This document shows, piece after piece, positions 41,994 through 51,605 of a DNA stretch of 64,000 nt. How positions within the stretch are numbered: the first letter of the stretch is position 1; the number at the start of each line of letters is the position of its first letter. The translations under genes and the position numbers were made by a program. The notes beneath the pieces are model-generated. The model had not been told where the DNA came from, did no database searches, and saw nothing but the letters and a program-made list of their open reading frames with translations. Source of the stretch: Nonomuraea jabiensis (lineage in GTDB: Bacteria; Actinomycetota; Actinomycetes; Streptosporangiales; Streptosporangiaceae); contig NZ_JACHMB010000001.1 of assembly GCF_014204795.1 (NCBI RefSeq), positions 11,420,501-11,484,500 on the forward strand, read 5' to 3'.

Positions 41994-44293
41994 AGTTCAA
42001 GGACGGCTACTGGCGGCTGCGTCCCGGGGTGCGGGCCGACTACGCCACGGCGGCGCACGACGTGACCGCCGACGCCCGCTCGCTGCGAATCCTGGCCCCG
42101 GCCAGGCCCATCACCCACCGGGGATACACGATCGACGGGCCGGTGCTGCGGGTGGACCTGTCGTCCCCGATGCCGGACGTGATCCGCGTCCGCGTGGTGC
42201 ACTTCGCCGGATCCGTCCCCGCCGCCCCGGTCTTCGAGGTGCGCGACGACGCCCCGGACGTCGACCTCGCCGTGGACGCCGAGCAGGCGAGCCTGACCAG
42301 CGGCGCGCTCACCGTACGGGTGCGCAGGGACGCCCCGTGGGAGATGACCTTCAGCGCCGGCGGGCGCGAGCTGACCCGCAGCGCCGGCCGGAGCCTGGGC
42401 GTCATGCGCGATCCCGGCGACCGGCACTTCACGGTCGAGCAGCTCGGGCTCAGTGCCGGGGAGCTCGTGTACGGGCTGGGCGAGCGCTTCGGCCCCCTGG
42501 TGCGCAACGGGCAGTCCGTCGACATCTGGAACGAGGACGGCGGCACCAGCAGCGACCTGGCCTACAAGAACATCCCCTTCTACCTCACCAACCGCGGCTA
42601 CGGCGTGTTCGTCAACCATCCCGGCCGGGTGTCGTTCGAGGTCGGCTCGGAGACGGTGTCGCGGGTCCAGTTCAGCGCCGAGGGCCACGACCTGGAGTAC
42701 CTCGTCATCCACGGCCCCACCCCCAAGGACATCCTGCGCCGCTACACGGCGCTGACCGGCCGCCCGGCGCTGCCGCCCGCCTGGTCGTTCGGGCTGTGGC
42801 TGTCCACGTCGTTCACCACCGACTACGACGAGGCGACGGTGACCTCGTTCGTGGACGGGATGGCCGAGCGGGACCTGCCGCTGAGCGTGTTCCACTTCGA
42901 CTGCTTCTGGATGCGGCGCTACCGGTGGTGCGACTTCGAATGGGACCCGGAGGTGTTCCCCGACCCCGAGGGCATGATCCGGCGGCTCAAGGAACGCGGG
43001 CTGCGGGTCTGCCTGTGGATCAACCCGTACATCGGGCAGGCGTCGGCGCTGTTCGACGAGGGGGCCGCGGCCGGTCACCTGCTGCGGCGGCCGGACGGGA
43101 CCGTCTGGCAGGATGACCACTGGCAGGCGGGCCGGGCGCTGGTGGACTTCACCTCCCCGGCCGCCAGGGAGTGGTACGCGGGCAAGCTGCGCGGGCTGCT
43201 CGACATGGGGGTGGACGCTTTCAAGACCGACTTCGGCGAGCGCATCCCGACCGACGTCGCCTACGCCGACGGCGCCGACCCCGAGCGCATGCACAACTAC
43301 TACACGCTGCTCTACAACGAGACCGTGCACCGGGTGCTGGCCGAGCGGGGCGCGCCCGTGCAGTTCGCCCGCTCGGCCACGGTGGGCGGGCAGCGGCTGC
43401 CGGTGCACTGGGGCGGCGACTGCGAGTCGACGTTCGAGGCGATGGCCGAGTCGCTGCGCGGCGGGCTGTCCCTGGGGCTGGCCGGGTTCGGGTTCTGGAG
43501 CCACGACATCGGCGGGTTCGAGGGGCGGCCCGATCCGGCCGTGTTCAAGCGGTGGGTGGCGTTCGGACTGCTGTCGTCGCACAGCCGGCTGCACGGCAGC
43601 AGCTCGTACCGGGTGCCGTGGCTGTTCGACGAGGAGTCGGTCGACGTGCTGCGCTCGTTCACGCGGCTGAAGGCGCGGCTGATGCCCTACCTGTACGGCG
43701 CCGCCGTCGAGGCCGCGGCCGAGGGGCTGCCGATGATGCGGGCCATGCAGCTGGAGTTCCCCGGGGACCGGGGCTGCGACCATCTGGACGCCCAGTACAT
43801 GCTCGGGCCCGACCTGCTGGTGGCGCCGGTCTTGTCCGCCGATGGCGACATTTCGTATTACGTACCGGAGGGAACCTGGACCCGGCTGCTCGACGGCGAG
43901 ACCGTCAGCGGCCCAGGGTGGCGTACCGAACGGCACGGGTTCGACAGCCTGCCGCTGCTCGTGCGGCCCGGCGCGGTGCTGCCGACGGGCGCCCGCGAGG
44001 ACCGGCCCGACTACGACTACGCCGACGGCGTCACCCTCAACGCCTACCGCCTGGCCGACGGCGCCCGCCGCACCGTCACCGTGCCCTCCCCCGGGCCCTC
44101 CCCCGGGCCCTCCCCCGACGGCGGCGCCGGCGCCGTCTTCGAGGTCTCCCGCACGGGCGACCGCGTCCGCGCCCGGCGCGTGGCGGGCGCGCCCGCCCGC
44201 TGGAGCCTGCGGCTCCACGGCGGACCCCAGACTTCGGACGGCCCACGGGTCACCGCGGAGCCCGGCACCGACGACATCGAGATCACCCTGTGA
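41990..44293 (+). CDS. GH31 alpha-xylosidase-like glycosidase
   Basis: The 767-residue enzyme matches the YicI type. The nucleophile D414 lies in DAFKTDFGERIPTDVAY, and the acid/base Asp in WGGDCESTFEAMAE. LSVFHFDCFWMRRYRWCDFE is a typical active-site strand. YicI-type enzymes remove alpha-xylose from xyloglucan oligosaccharides, which fits neighbouring GH42 and GH1 enzymes. A C-terminal linker is encoded by a 12-bp tandem repeat (44084-44117). It is cytosolic and coupled to the GH42 gene by ATGA. Confidence 0.93.
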   Translation: MKFKDGYWRLRPGVRADYATAAHDVTADARSLRILAPARPITHRGYTIDGPVLRVDLSSPMPDVIRVRVVHFAGSVPAAPVFEVRDDAPDVDLAVDAEQASLTSGALTVRVRRDAPWEMTFSAGGRELTRSAGRSLGVMRDPGDRHFTVEQLGLSAGELVYGLGERFGPLVRNGQSVDIWNEDGGTSSDLAYKNIPFYLTNRGYGVFVNHPGRVSFEVGSETVSRVQFSAEGHDLEYLVIHGPTPKDILRRYTALTGRPALPPAWSFGLWLSTSFTTDYDEATVTSFVDGMAERDLPLSVFHFDCFWMRRYRWCDFEWDPEVFPDPEGMIRRLKERGLRVCLWINPYIGQASALFDEGAAAGHLLRRPDGTVWQDDHWQAGRALVDFTSPAAREWYAGKLRGLLDMGVDAFKTDFGERIPTDVAYADGADPERMHNYYTLLYNETVHRVLAERGAPVQFARSATVGGQRLPVHWGGDCESTFEAMAESLRGGLSLGLAGFGFWSHDIGGFEGRPDPAVFKRWVAFGLLSSHSRLHGSSSYRVPWLFDEESVDVLRSFTRLKARLMPYLYGAAVEAAAEGLPMMRAMQLEFPGDRGCDHLDAQYMLGPDLLVAPVLSADGDISYYVPEGTWTRLLDGETVSGPGWRTERHGFDSLPLLVRPGAVLPTGAREDRPDYDYADGVTLNAYRLADGARRTVTVPSPGPSPGPSPDGGAGAVFEVSRTGDRVRARRVAGAPARWSLRLHGGPQTSDGPRVTAEPGTDDIEITL
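44084..44117. repeat. 12-bp tandem repeat CCCTCCCCCGGG
   Basis: Two full copies and a partial third (44084-44095, 44096-44107, 44108-44117) encode PSPG-PSPG-PSPD in a linker of the GH31 protein. The 12-bp unit keeps the reading frame if copies are gained or lost. Confidence 0.85.
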
Positions 44294-44301
44294 GGAGCAT
44301 G

Positions 44302-45687
44302 ATGACCACCTTCCCCGAGAACTTCCTGTGGGGCACCGCCACCGCCGCCTACCAGGTCGAGGGCGCCTGGAACGAGGACGGCCGCGGCCCGTCGATCTGG
44401 GACACCTTCTCCCACACCCCCGGACTGGTGACCGGCGGTGACACCGGTGACGTGGCCTGCGACCACTACCACCGGCTGGAGGAGGATCTGGACATCCTCT
44501 CCGGGCTGGGCGTGGGCGCGTACCGGTTCTCGATCTCCTGGCCGCGCGTGCGGCCGGGCGGCCGGGTCAACCAGCCGGGCCTGGACTTCTACTCGCGGCT
44601 GGTGGACGGGCTGCTCGACCGCGGCATCGCCCCCGTCGCCACCCTCTACCACTGGGACCTGCCGCAGGAGCTGGAGGACGCGGGCGGCTGGCCCAACCGC
44701 GACACCGCCTACCGCTTCGCCGAGTACGCCGACCTCATGGGCCGCACGCTCGGCGACCGCGTCCGCACCTGGATCACCCTGAACGAGCCGTGGTGCTCGG
44801 CCTACCTCGGCTACGCCTCCGGCGTGCACGCCCCCGCCAGGACCGAGCCCGCCGCCGCCCTGGCCGCCGTCCACCACCTGAACCTCGGCCACGGCCTGGC
44901 CGTCCAGGCGTTGCGCGCGGTCGTCGACCCGACGGCCCAGATGTCGGTGACGCTCAACCTGCACCACGTGCGTGGCGTGTCCGAGCGGGACGCCGACGCC
45001 GTGCGCCGCGTGGACGCGCTGGCCAACCGGGCCTTCCTCGGCCCCATGCTGGAGGGCGCCTACCCGCGCGACCTCATCGCCGACACCGCCGCCGTGACCG
45101 ACTGGTCGTTCGTGCGCGACGGCGACGAGGCCACCGCGTGCCAGCCGCTGGACGTGCTCGGGGTCAACTACTACAACCCGACGCTGGTCCGCCAGTGGGA
45201 CGGATCCTCCGAGCGGGCGACCGCCGACGGGCACCAGGACGGGGCCGCCTCGCCGTGGATCGCCTGCGACGACGTCGAGTTCGTCCCGCAGCCGGGCCCG
45301 TACACCGAGATGGGCTGGAACATCGACGAGACCGGCCTGACCGAGCTGCTGCTGCGGCTGCACCGCGACTACCCGTCCATGCCCACGCTGATCACCGAGA
45401 ACGGCGCGGCCTTCGCCGACGTCGTCGACCCCGACGGCCGGGTCCGGGACGAGCAGCGCGTCGACTACCTGCACCGTCACCTGTCCGCCGTGGCCGAGGC
45501 GATCTCCGCCGGGGCCGACGTACGCGGGTACTTCGTGTGGTCGCTGATGGACAACTTCGAGTGGGCGCACGGGTACGCCAAGCGGTTCGGCATCGTGCGG
45601 GTGGACCCGGACACGCTCGAGCGCACCTGGAAGGACAGCGCCCACTGGTACCGCGACGTGGTCGCCACCGGCAAGCTGCCCGCCTAG
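44302..45687 (+). CDS. GH1 beta-glucosidase
   Basis: The 461-residue family 1 enzyme cleaves beta-glucosides, with possible beta-galactosidase or fucosidase side activity. The acid/base is E162 in TLNEPW, the nucleophile E366 in LITENGAAF. FPENFLWGTATAAYQVEGAW and YRFSISWPRVRP are family segments. The start is ATG 44302, five bases after GAGGAG; ATG 44299 is too close to it. It is cytosolic and last in the LacI-GH42-GH31-GH1 run. Its stop abuts that of the convergent methyltransferase gene (45687/45688), with no room for a terminator. Confidence 0.95.
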   Translation: MTTFPENFLWGTATAAYQVEGAWNEDGRGPSIWDTFSHTPGLVTGGDTGDVACDHYHRLEEDLDILSGLGVGAYRFSISWPRVRPGGRVNQPGLDFYSRLVDGLLDRGIAPVATLYHWDLPQELEDAGGWPNRDTAYRFAEYADLMGRTLGDRVRTWITLNEPWCSAYLGYASGVHAPARTEPAAALAAVHHLNLGHGLAVQALRAVVDPTAQMSVTLNLHHVRGVSERDADAVRRVDALANRAFLGPMLEGAYPRDLIADTAAVTDWSFVRDGDEATACQPLDVLGVNYYNPTLVRQWDGSSERATADGHQDGAASPWIACDDVEFVPQPGPYTEMGWNIDETGLTELLLRLHRDYPSMPTLITENGAAFADVVDPDGRVRDEQRVDYLHRHLSAVAEAISAGADVRGYFVWSLMDNFEWAHGYAKRFGIVRVDPDTLERTWKDSAHWYRDVVATGKLPA

Positions 45688-46518
45688 CTAGGGTTTGCGG
45701 CCCACGCCTCCGACGAAGGTGTGGTACGTGATGCCCGGCGTGGCGCGGTCGTCGGGGCCCGGGCGCCACTCGGGCAGCGGCACCAGGCCGGGCTCCAGCA
45801 GTTCGAGACCGTCGAAGTAGGCGAGGATCTCCTCGCGGGTGCGCCACCGGCCGGTGCCGAGGCGCTCGTTGAAGATCCGCTCCGCCTCGTACGCCTGCTT
45901 CGACACCTCGGGGTGCGCCTCGCCCGGGTTGTGGAAGTGCGAGATCACCACGTGGCTGCCCGGGGCGAGCGGCCCGATCAGCGCGCCCGCGACGCCGGCC
46001 GGGTCCTCGTCGTCGCCCAGGTGGTGCAGGATCCCGAACATCAGCAGCCCGACCGGCTCGTCGAAGTCGATCAGCGAGCGCGTCTTCTGGTCGTTGAGGA
46101 TCTTCTCCGGCTCGCGGGCGTCGGCCTCGACGATCGTGGTGCTGGCGTCCACGGCGAGCAGGGCGCGGCCGTGGACGAGCACGATCGGGTCGTGGTCCAC
46201 GTAGACGACCCGCGACTGCGGCGCCACCGCCTGGGCGATCTCGTGGACGTTGCCCTGCGTCGGCAGGCCCGAGCCGATGTCCAGGAACTGCCGGATGCCC
46301 GCCTCGGCCGCCAGGAAGTGGACCGTGCGCCGCAGGAACTCCCGGTTGGCCATGGCCGCCTCGGGCGCGTCGGGCGCCACCTTGAGAGCCGCCGCGGCCA
46401 CCTGGCGGTCGATCTCGTAGTTGTCCTTGCCGCCGAGCATGTAGTCATAGACGCGGGAGACACTGGGCTTGGTGGTGTCGATCCCGCGAGGCGCGCGCTC
46501 CTGCTCGCTCTCGGGCAC
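45688..46518 (-). CDS. SAM-dependent methyltransferase, PF04672 (DUF574) family (first copy)
   Basis: The 276-residue protein is of the actinomycete SAM methyltransferase family marked by RGIDTTKPSVSRVYDYMLGGKDNYE at the start, the SAM motif FLDIGSGLPTQGNVHEIAQ, VVYVDHDPIVLVHGRALL and the C-terminal GRWRTREEILAYFDGLELLEPG. Substrates are unknown. GTG 46518 follows AAGGAG. A closely similar paralogue lies at 56414, on the other strand. The stop abuts the GH1 stop. Other frames in this stretch are shadows. Confidence 0.93.
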   Translation of the reverse strand: MPESEQERAPRGIDTTKPSVSRVYDYMLGGKDNYEIDRQVAAAALKVAPDAPEAAMANREFLRRTVHFLAAEAGIRQFLDIGSGLPTQGNVHEIAQAVAPQSRVVYVDHDPIVLVHGRALLAVDASTTIVEADAREPEKILNDQKTRSLIDFDEPVGLLMFGILHHLGDDEDPAGVAGALIGPLAPGSHVVISHFHNPGEAHPEVSKQAYEAERIFNERLGTGRWRTREEILAYFDGLELLEPGLVPLPEWRPGPDDRATPGITYHTFVGGVGRKP

Positions 46519-46616
46519 TGTCGGCTCCTTGGTCGGATGGGTGGAGCCATGATCCTAATTGGCAAACCCCTGATTTATGCCGATATTTCGGGACGCAATA
46601 GGCGGGGGCGAACCGC

Positions 46617-47267
46617 CTACCAGCGATCGACGTGAAGCACCTCGTCGAGCGGCTGCCGCTTCGCGGGGGCGAACGTCTCGCCGAGGTAGTAGGCGGTCGG
46701 GATGAGCACGCCCTGGCGCACGTCGCCGGGGATGCCGAGCAGCTCGGCGACCTCGCTCTCGTACGCCAGGTGCAGCGTCGTCCACGCCGTGCCCAGCCCG
46801 CGGGCGCGGGCGGCCAGCATGTAGCTCCACGCGGCGGGCAGCAGCGACCCCCACAGCCCGGCCTGGTTCCCCGGGGGCAGCCCGCCGTCCCCCACCGCGA
46901 TGCACCCGATCACCAGCACCGGCACGTCCCCCATGTGCTCGGCCAGGTACAGCGAGCTCTCGCCCACCCGCCGCTGCTGCGCCGCCCGGACCGGGTCGTC
47001 CTGGAACAGCGCCCCCGCGGAGCTGCCGGACTCGAAGTACGCCTGGTGGGAGCGCTCGTAGTAGCTCCCGACCGCCTTGCGCAGCTCGGGATCGGTCACC
47101 ACCATCCAGTGCCACGCCTGCCGGTTGCCGCCGCTGGGCGCCTGGAGCGCGATCTCGAGGCACTCGCGCACGAGCTCCAGGGGGACGGGGCGGGTCAGGT
47201 CGAGACGCTTGCGCACGCTGCGCGTGGTGGTGAGCAGTTCGTCGGGGGTCAGCGGTTCGATCGTCAT
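46617..47267 (-). CDS. Nitroreductase-family flavoprotein
   Basis: This 216-residue FMN-dependent reductase has RSVRKRLDLTRPVPLELVRE at the N-terminus and SGGNRQAWHWMVV (FMN ribityl/phosphate binding), with a C-terminal AARARGLGTAWTTLHL segment. It belongs to the broad NfsA/NfnB-like superfamily that reduces nitro compounds, quinones or flavins. I chose ATG 47267 because it gives the conserved TIEPLTPDELLTTTRSVRKR start; an upstream extension would be Arg/Pro-rich. It is probably a stand-alone gene. Confidence 0.9.
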   Translation of the reverse strand: MTIEPLTPDELLTTTRSVRKRLDLTRPVPLELVRECLEIALQAPSGGNRQAWHWMVVTDPELRKAVGSYYERSHQAYFESGSSAGALFQDDPVRAAQQRRVGESSLYLAEHMGDVPVLVIGCIAVGDGGLPPGNQAGLWGSLLPAAWSYMLAARARGLGTAWTTLHLAYESEVAELLGIPGDVRQGVLIPTAYYLGETFAPAKRQPLDEVLHVDRW

Positions 47268-47400
47268 GGGGCCATCATGCAACGCCACCGGCCCCGGCGC
47301 CGGGTGACGGGCCGATCGCGCCGTGCCGGTTGACGCCCCGGCGCGGGGACGTGTCAAGTTCACCTGTTTCCCCGGGGCTCCCAGCGAGAAGGACTACCGC

Positions 47401-48801
47401 ATGTCCCGAACCAGTCCCCCCAGTCCAACCGAGGAGTCCAGCGCCGGCGGAGAGCCGAGTCTGAAGCAGGTGATGGGCCCGGGCCTGCTGCTGCTGTTCA
47501 TCGTCGGCGACATTCTCGGCACCGGCATCTACGCGCTGACCGGCGAGATCGCCGGCGAGGTGGGTGGCGCCGCCTGGCTGCCGTTCGCCGTCGCCTTCGC
47601 GGTCGCGTTGATCACCGCGTGCTCGTACCTGGAGCTGGTGACGAAATACCCGCAGGCCGCGGGAGCCGCGCTGTACGTGCACAAGGCCTTCGGCAAACAC
47701 CTCCTGACCTTCCTGGTGTGCTTCGCGGTGATGTGCTCCGGCATCACCTCCGCCTCGGCGGCGTCCCGGGCCTTCGCCGCCAACCTCGCCACCGGCTTCG
47801 GCCTGGACGCCGGCAACGGCGTCATCCTGCTGATCGCGCTGGCGTTCATGCTCCTGGTCCTGGCCGTCAACCTGCGCGGCGTCGGCGAGAGCGTCAAGAT
47901 CAACGTCCTGCTCACCGCGGTCGAGCTCTCGGGTCTGCTGATCGTCATCCTGGTCAGCCTGTACTTCATCGCCGGCGGGAACGCCGACTTCTCCCGCGTC
48001 GTCACCTTCGAGACCGCCTCCGACAAGAGCGTGTTCCTGGCGGTCAGCACGGCCACGTCGCTGGCCTTCTTCGCCATGGTCGGGTTCGAGGACTCGGTCA
48101 ACATGGCGGAAGAGACCAAGAATCCGGCCCGGATCTTCCCTCGCATGATGTTCACCGGGCTCGGGATCACCGGGTTGATCTACGTGCTCGTGTCCATCTG
48201 CGCCGTCGCCGTGGTCCCCGTCGGGCAGCTCTCCGAGAGCGAGACCCCGCTCGCGACGGTGGTGCAGACCGCGGCCCCCGGCTTCCCGATCTCCGATCTG
48301 CTGCCGTTCATCTCGATGTTCGCCGTGGCGAACTCCGCGTTGATCAACATGCTGATGGCCAGCCGGCTGCTCTACGGCATGGGCAAGCAGGGCGTGCTGC
48401 CGCCCTTCCTGGCCAAGGTGCACCCGAGGCGGCGCACGCCGCAGGCGGCGATCGTGTTCACCACCGTGATCGCCCTCGGGCTGATCACGTTCGTCTCGCT
48501 GAGTCCCGACAGCCCGGTCGTGTCGTTGCTGGGCGGGACGACCTCGCTGCTCCTGCTGGCGGTCTTCGCGCTGGTCAACGTGTCCGTTCTCGTCCTGCGC
48601 AGGGAACAGGCGGCGACCGAGCACTTCAGCGCGGGGCGCGTCCTGCCCGTCGTGGGCGCGATCACGTGCGTGTACCTGGTCCTGCCGTGGTCCTCCGGAC
48701 GTCCCGCCGGCCAGTACGAGATCGCGGGCGTGCTGCTCGCGCTCGGCCTGGTCCTCTGGGTGATCACCTGGTACGCCCGCAGGAAGGAGCACGCCGGCTG
48801 A
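47401..48801 (+). CDS. APC-family amino acid permease
   Basis: The 466-residue protein has about 12 transmembrane segments. GPGLLLLFIVGDILGTGIYA is the first unwound helix with its GTGIY motif, which binds substrate; FAMVGFEDSVNMAEETKNP is the family hallmark in helix 6. It imports amino acids or polyamines. SD GAGAAGGA precedes ATG 47401. It is convergent with the galactan LacI gene, 25 bases away. Substrate cannot be told from sequence. Confidence 0.92.
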   Translation: MSRTSPPSPTEESSAGGEPSLKQVMGPGLLLLFIVGDILGTGIYALTGEIAGEVGGAAWLPFAVAFAVALITACSYLELVTKYPQAAGAALYVHKAFGKHLLTFLVCFAVMCSGITSASAASRAFAANLATGFGLDAGNGVILLIALAFMLLVLAVNLRGVGESVKINVLLTAVELSGLLIVILVSLYFIAGGNADFSRVVTFETASDKSVFLAVSTATSLAFFAMVGFEDSVNMAEETKNPARIFPRMMFTGLGITGLIYVLVSICAVAVVPVGQLSESETPLATVVQTAAPGFPISDLLPFISMFAVANSALINMLMASRLLYGMGKQGVLPPFLAKVHPRRRTPQAAIVFTTVIALGLITFVSLSPDSPVVSLLGGTTSLLLLAVFALVNVSVLVLRREQAATEHFSAGRVLPVVGAITCVYLVLPWSSGRPAGQYEIAGVLLALGLVLWVITWYARRKEHAG

Positions 48802-48826
48802 CCGGCCGTCCGGGCGGCTCACCGGA

Positions 48827-49822
48827 TCAGGCCGACTCGCGGATCACCAGCTCCGTGGGCAGTATCACCGGATCCACGTGCTCGGCGCCGTCGATGAGCG
48901 CCAGCAGCAGGCGTACGGTCTCCTGCGCCACCTCCGCCAGCGGCTGGCGGATCGTGGTCAGCGGCGGGTGCGTCGACAGGGCCACCGACGAGTCGTCGAA
49001 CCCGCCCACCGCCACGTCGTCCGGCACCCGGCGGCCCGCCGCCCGCAGGGCCGCCAGGGCGCCGGCGGCCATCAGGTCGGAGGCCACGAAGACGGCGTCG
49101 ATGTCGGGCGTGCGGGCCAGCAGCTCGGTCATCGCGCGCTCGCCGCTGGCCTGCGTCCAGTCGCCGTGCGCGATGAGCTTCTTCGTCGCCTTGCGGCCCA
49201 GCACGTCGGCGAAGCCCTCCAGACGCTGGATGCCGCCCGGGGTGTCCATCGGGCCGGTGATCATGGCGATGCGCCTGCGGCCCTGGTTCACGAAGTATTC
49301 GGTCATCTGGCGGCCGCCCAGGCGCTCGTTGGCGGCGGCGTACGGGATGACGCCCTCGCTGCCGATGACGGCGCCGCAGGAGACCGCGGGCGGCCCCGAA
49401 CGCAGCGCGTCGATGAACGGGTCGCCGGCGTGCGTCGAGAGCAGCAGCACCCCGTCGGCGTGGCCGCCGCGCACGTAGCGGACCACCCGCTCGCGGTCGC
49501 CCTCGTCGCCCGCCAGCATCATCACCAGCGACAGGTCCCGCTCGGCGAGCATCCTGATGGCGACTCGGATGGTGGTGCTGTAGTTGGGGTCCTCGAACAG
49601 CTTCTCGTGCGGCTCCGACAGCACCATCACGATCGACCCGGTGCGCTGGGTGACGAGGCTGCGGGCGGCCCGGTTGACGACGTAGCCGGTCTCCGAGATG
49701 GCCCGCTCGATCGCCACGCGTGCCGCCGGGCTGACGTACTTGTCCCCGTTGAGCAGCCGGGAGACCGTGCCGCGGGACACGCCCGCGGCGGCGGCGACGT
49801 CGTGGATCGTGGGGCGCTTCAT
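48827..49822 (-). CDS. LacI-family regulator of the galactan system (third)
   Basis: This 331-residue regulator has a LacI helix-turn-helix (TIHDVAAAAGVSRGTVSRLL), a hinge (YVVNRAARSLVTQRTGSIVM) and a sugar-binding domain (AVFVASDLMAAGALAALRAAG, VAVGGFDDSSVALSTHPPLT). Its ATG overlaps the upstream permease stop (49819-49822), so it is the last gene of the ABC operon. Duplicate 16-bp operators stand at the divergent promoter upstream (52937 and 53061). It probably responds to galactose or galacto-oligosaccharide. Confidence 0.93.
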   Translation of the reverse strand: MKRPTIHDVAAAAGVSRGTVSRLLNGDKYVSPAARVAIERAISETGYVVNRAARSLVTQRTGSIVMVLSEPHEKLFEDPNYSTTIRVAIRMLAERDLSLVMMLAGDEGDRERVVRYVRGGHADGVLLLSTHAGDPFIDALRSGPPAVSCGAVIGSEGVIPYAAANERLGGRQMTEYFVNQGRRRIAMITGPMDTPGGIQRLEGFADVLGRKATKKLIAHGDWTQASGERAMTELLARTPDIDAVFVASDLMAAGALAALRAAGRRVPDDVAVGGFDDSSVALSTHPPLTTIRQPLAEVAQETVRLLLALIDGAEHVDPVILPTELVIRESA

Positions 49823-50721
49823 TTGACGGCTCCGGAGGACAGGTCGGTCTTCCAGTATCGCTGCATCGTGAGGAAGAGCGCGATCAAGGGCACGATGGAC
49901 AGCAGCGCGCCCGTGAGGATCAGGTTGTAGAGGGAGGGCTGGTTCGCCCCGGCGGCCAGCAGCGTGTAGAGGCCCACCGTCAGCGGGAACTTGCCGTCGT
50001 CGCCGAGCATGATGAACGGCAGCAGGAAGTTGTTCCAGATGGCCACGAACTGGAACAGGAAGATCGTCACCATGCCCGGCACCATCAGGGGCAGCGCCAC
50101 CCGGTACATCAGCCGCCACTCGGTGGCCCCGTCGATCCGCCCCGCCTCCAGCAGCGAGTCGGGGATGGCCGCCGTGGCGTAGATGCGGGCCAGGTAGATG
50201 CTGTACGGGTGCAGGATCTGCGGCAGCAGCACGGCCCAGTAGGTGTCGGCCAGCCCGACCTTGGAGAACAGCAGGTACTGCGGGATCGCCAGCACCACGG
50301 CCGGCACGAGGATGCCGCCGATGAGCAGGTTGAAGATGAGGTCGCGGCCGGGGAAGCGGAACTTCGCCAGCGCGTACCCCGAGATCGCCGAGACCGCGGT
50401 CGACAGCAGCGCGCCGCCGCCCGCGTACACCAGCGTGTTGGCCGCCCACAGCCAGAACACCCCGTCCCGGTAGGCGAACAGCTGGCTCACGTTGTCGGCG
50501 AAGCCGGTGCCGAAGGCCAGTGTCGAGGTGGTGAACAGCTCGCCCGGCGACTTGGTCGCCGCGATCAGCACCCAGAGCACCGGGAACAGGCAGTAGATCG
50601 CGCCGAGCAGGAGCAGCCCGGTCGGGGCCACTCCCCACGGCGTGCGCGCGGCCGTCGCCCGGTGTGCCGTGGCCCGGCGTGTCGCGGCCCGGTCTGTCGT
50701 GGCGCGGTGTGTCGTGGCCAT
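49819..50721 (-). CDS. Carbohydrate ABC importer permease, MalG type
   Basis: The 300-residue permease has six transmembrane segments and the EAA loop LLEAGRIDGATEWRLMYRVA that docks the ATPase. The N-terminus has an unusual run of five-residue repeats (ATTHR, ATTDR, AATRR, ATAHR, ATAAR) encoded by a 15-bp tandem array. Its start shares one base with the stop of the MalF gene (TGATG). No ATPase gene is in the operon, as is common; a shared MsiK-type ATPase elsewhere is expected. It works with the MalF and solute-binding neighbours. Confidence 0.93.
   Translation of the reverse strand: MATTHRATTDRAATRRATAHRATAARTPWGVAPTGLLLLGAIYCLFPVLWVLIAATKSPGELFTTSTLAFGTGFADNVSQLFAYRDGVFWLWAANTLVYAGGGALLSTAVSAISGYALAKFRFPGRDLIFNLLIGGILVPAVVLAIPQYLLFSKVGLADTYWAVLLPQILHPYSIYLARIYATAAIPDSLLEAGRIDGATEWRLMYRVALPLMVPGMVTIFLFQFVAIWNNFLLPFIMLGDDGKFPLTVGLYTLLAAGANQPSLYNLILTGALLSIVPLIALFLTMQRYWKTDLSSGAVK
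50654..50713. repeat. 15-bp tandem repeat in the 5' end of the MalG gene
   Basis: Four units of the form GTGGCCCGGTGTGTC (50654-50668, 50669-50683, 50684-50698, 50699-50713), each with one to three changes, plus a partial unit. On the minus strand they encode ATxxR pentads before the first membrane helix. Confidence 0.85.
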
Positions 50722-51605
50722 CAGCCCTCCCCGAAGGCGCGGTTGCGGACCACGCGCAGGAACCCGAACGACAGGACGAGCGAGATCGCCGCGATGACGA
50801 TCGAGGTGGCGGCGGCCGAGTACAGGTCGCCGGTGACGAACGCGTCGCGGTAGACCTTCATGAGCGGGCTCCACGTGGAGCTGATCGTGTTGGTCAGCGG
50901 CCGCAGCGTGGTGGGCTCGGTGAACACCTGGATGGTCGCGATGATCGAGAAGACGGTGGTCAGGATGATCGCCGGGGTGAGGATCGGGATCTTCACCCGC
51001 AGGGCGATCTGGAGCTCGGACGCGCCGTCCAGCCGCGCGGCCTCGTACAGGTCGCGCGGGATCGCCCGGAGCGTGGTGTAGAGCACCAGCATGTTGAAGC
51101 CGGTCCCGCCCCACACCGCCACGTTCGCCATGGAGTACGTGACGGTGCTCGCGCCGAGGAAGTCGACGTCCAGGACGTCCCTGATGGGGCTGAGCGAGGG
51201 CAGGTAGAGGAAGCCCCACAGCAGCGTGGCGGCCACGCCCGGCACCGCGTACGGCAGGAAGATCGCGATCCGCGAGAACCGGGCCAGCCGCACCCGCGCC
51301 GAGTCCAGCAGCAGCGCGAACAGCAGGGCCAGCCCCAGCATCACGACCAGCACCAGCGCCCCGTAGCCGAGCACGCGCAGCCAGCCGTGCCACAGCTCTG
51401 GGTCGGACAGGGCGGCGGAGAAGTTGTCGAACCCGACGAAGACCTCCTTGCGCGCGCCCCTGCCCAGCCCGAGCCCGGACACCTTGGTACGGCGCGTCGC
51501 CAGCCAGACGGTGTACCCGATGGGCACCGCGAGGAAGAGCGTGAACAGCACCATCGCGGGGGTCAGGAACAGGTACGGCCACACCCCCCTCTCGGACCTC
51601 TTCAT
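50721..51605 (-). CDS. Carbohydrate ABC importer permease, MalF type
   Basis: The 294-residue permease has six transmembrane segments and the EAA loop LYEAARLDGASELQIALRVK. RGVWPYLFLTPAMVLFTLFL is the first helix. Its ATG overlaps the stop of the solute-binding gene (ATGA, 51602-51605) and its stop shares a base with the MalG start. The substrate is likely a galacto-oligosaccharide, from context. Confidence 0.93.
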   Translation of the reverse strand: MKRSERGVWPYLFLTPAMVLFTLFLAVPIGYTVWLATRRTKVSGLGLGRGARKEVFVGFDNFSAALSDPELWHGWLRVLGYGALVLVVMLGLALLFALLLDSARVRLARFSRIAIFLPYAVPGVAATLLWGFLYLPSLSPIRDVLDVDFLGASTVTYSMANVAVWGGTGFNMLVLYTTLRAIPRDLYEAARLDGASELQIALRVKIPILTPAIILTTVFSIIATIQVFTEPTTLRPLTNTISSTWSPLMKVYRDAFVTGDLYSAAATSIVIAAISLVLSFGFLRVVRNRAFGEG

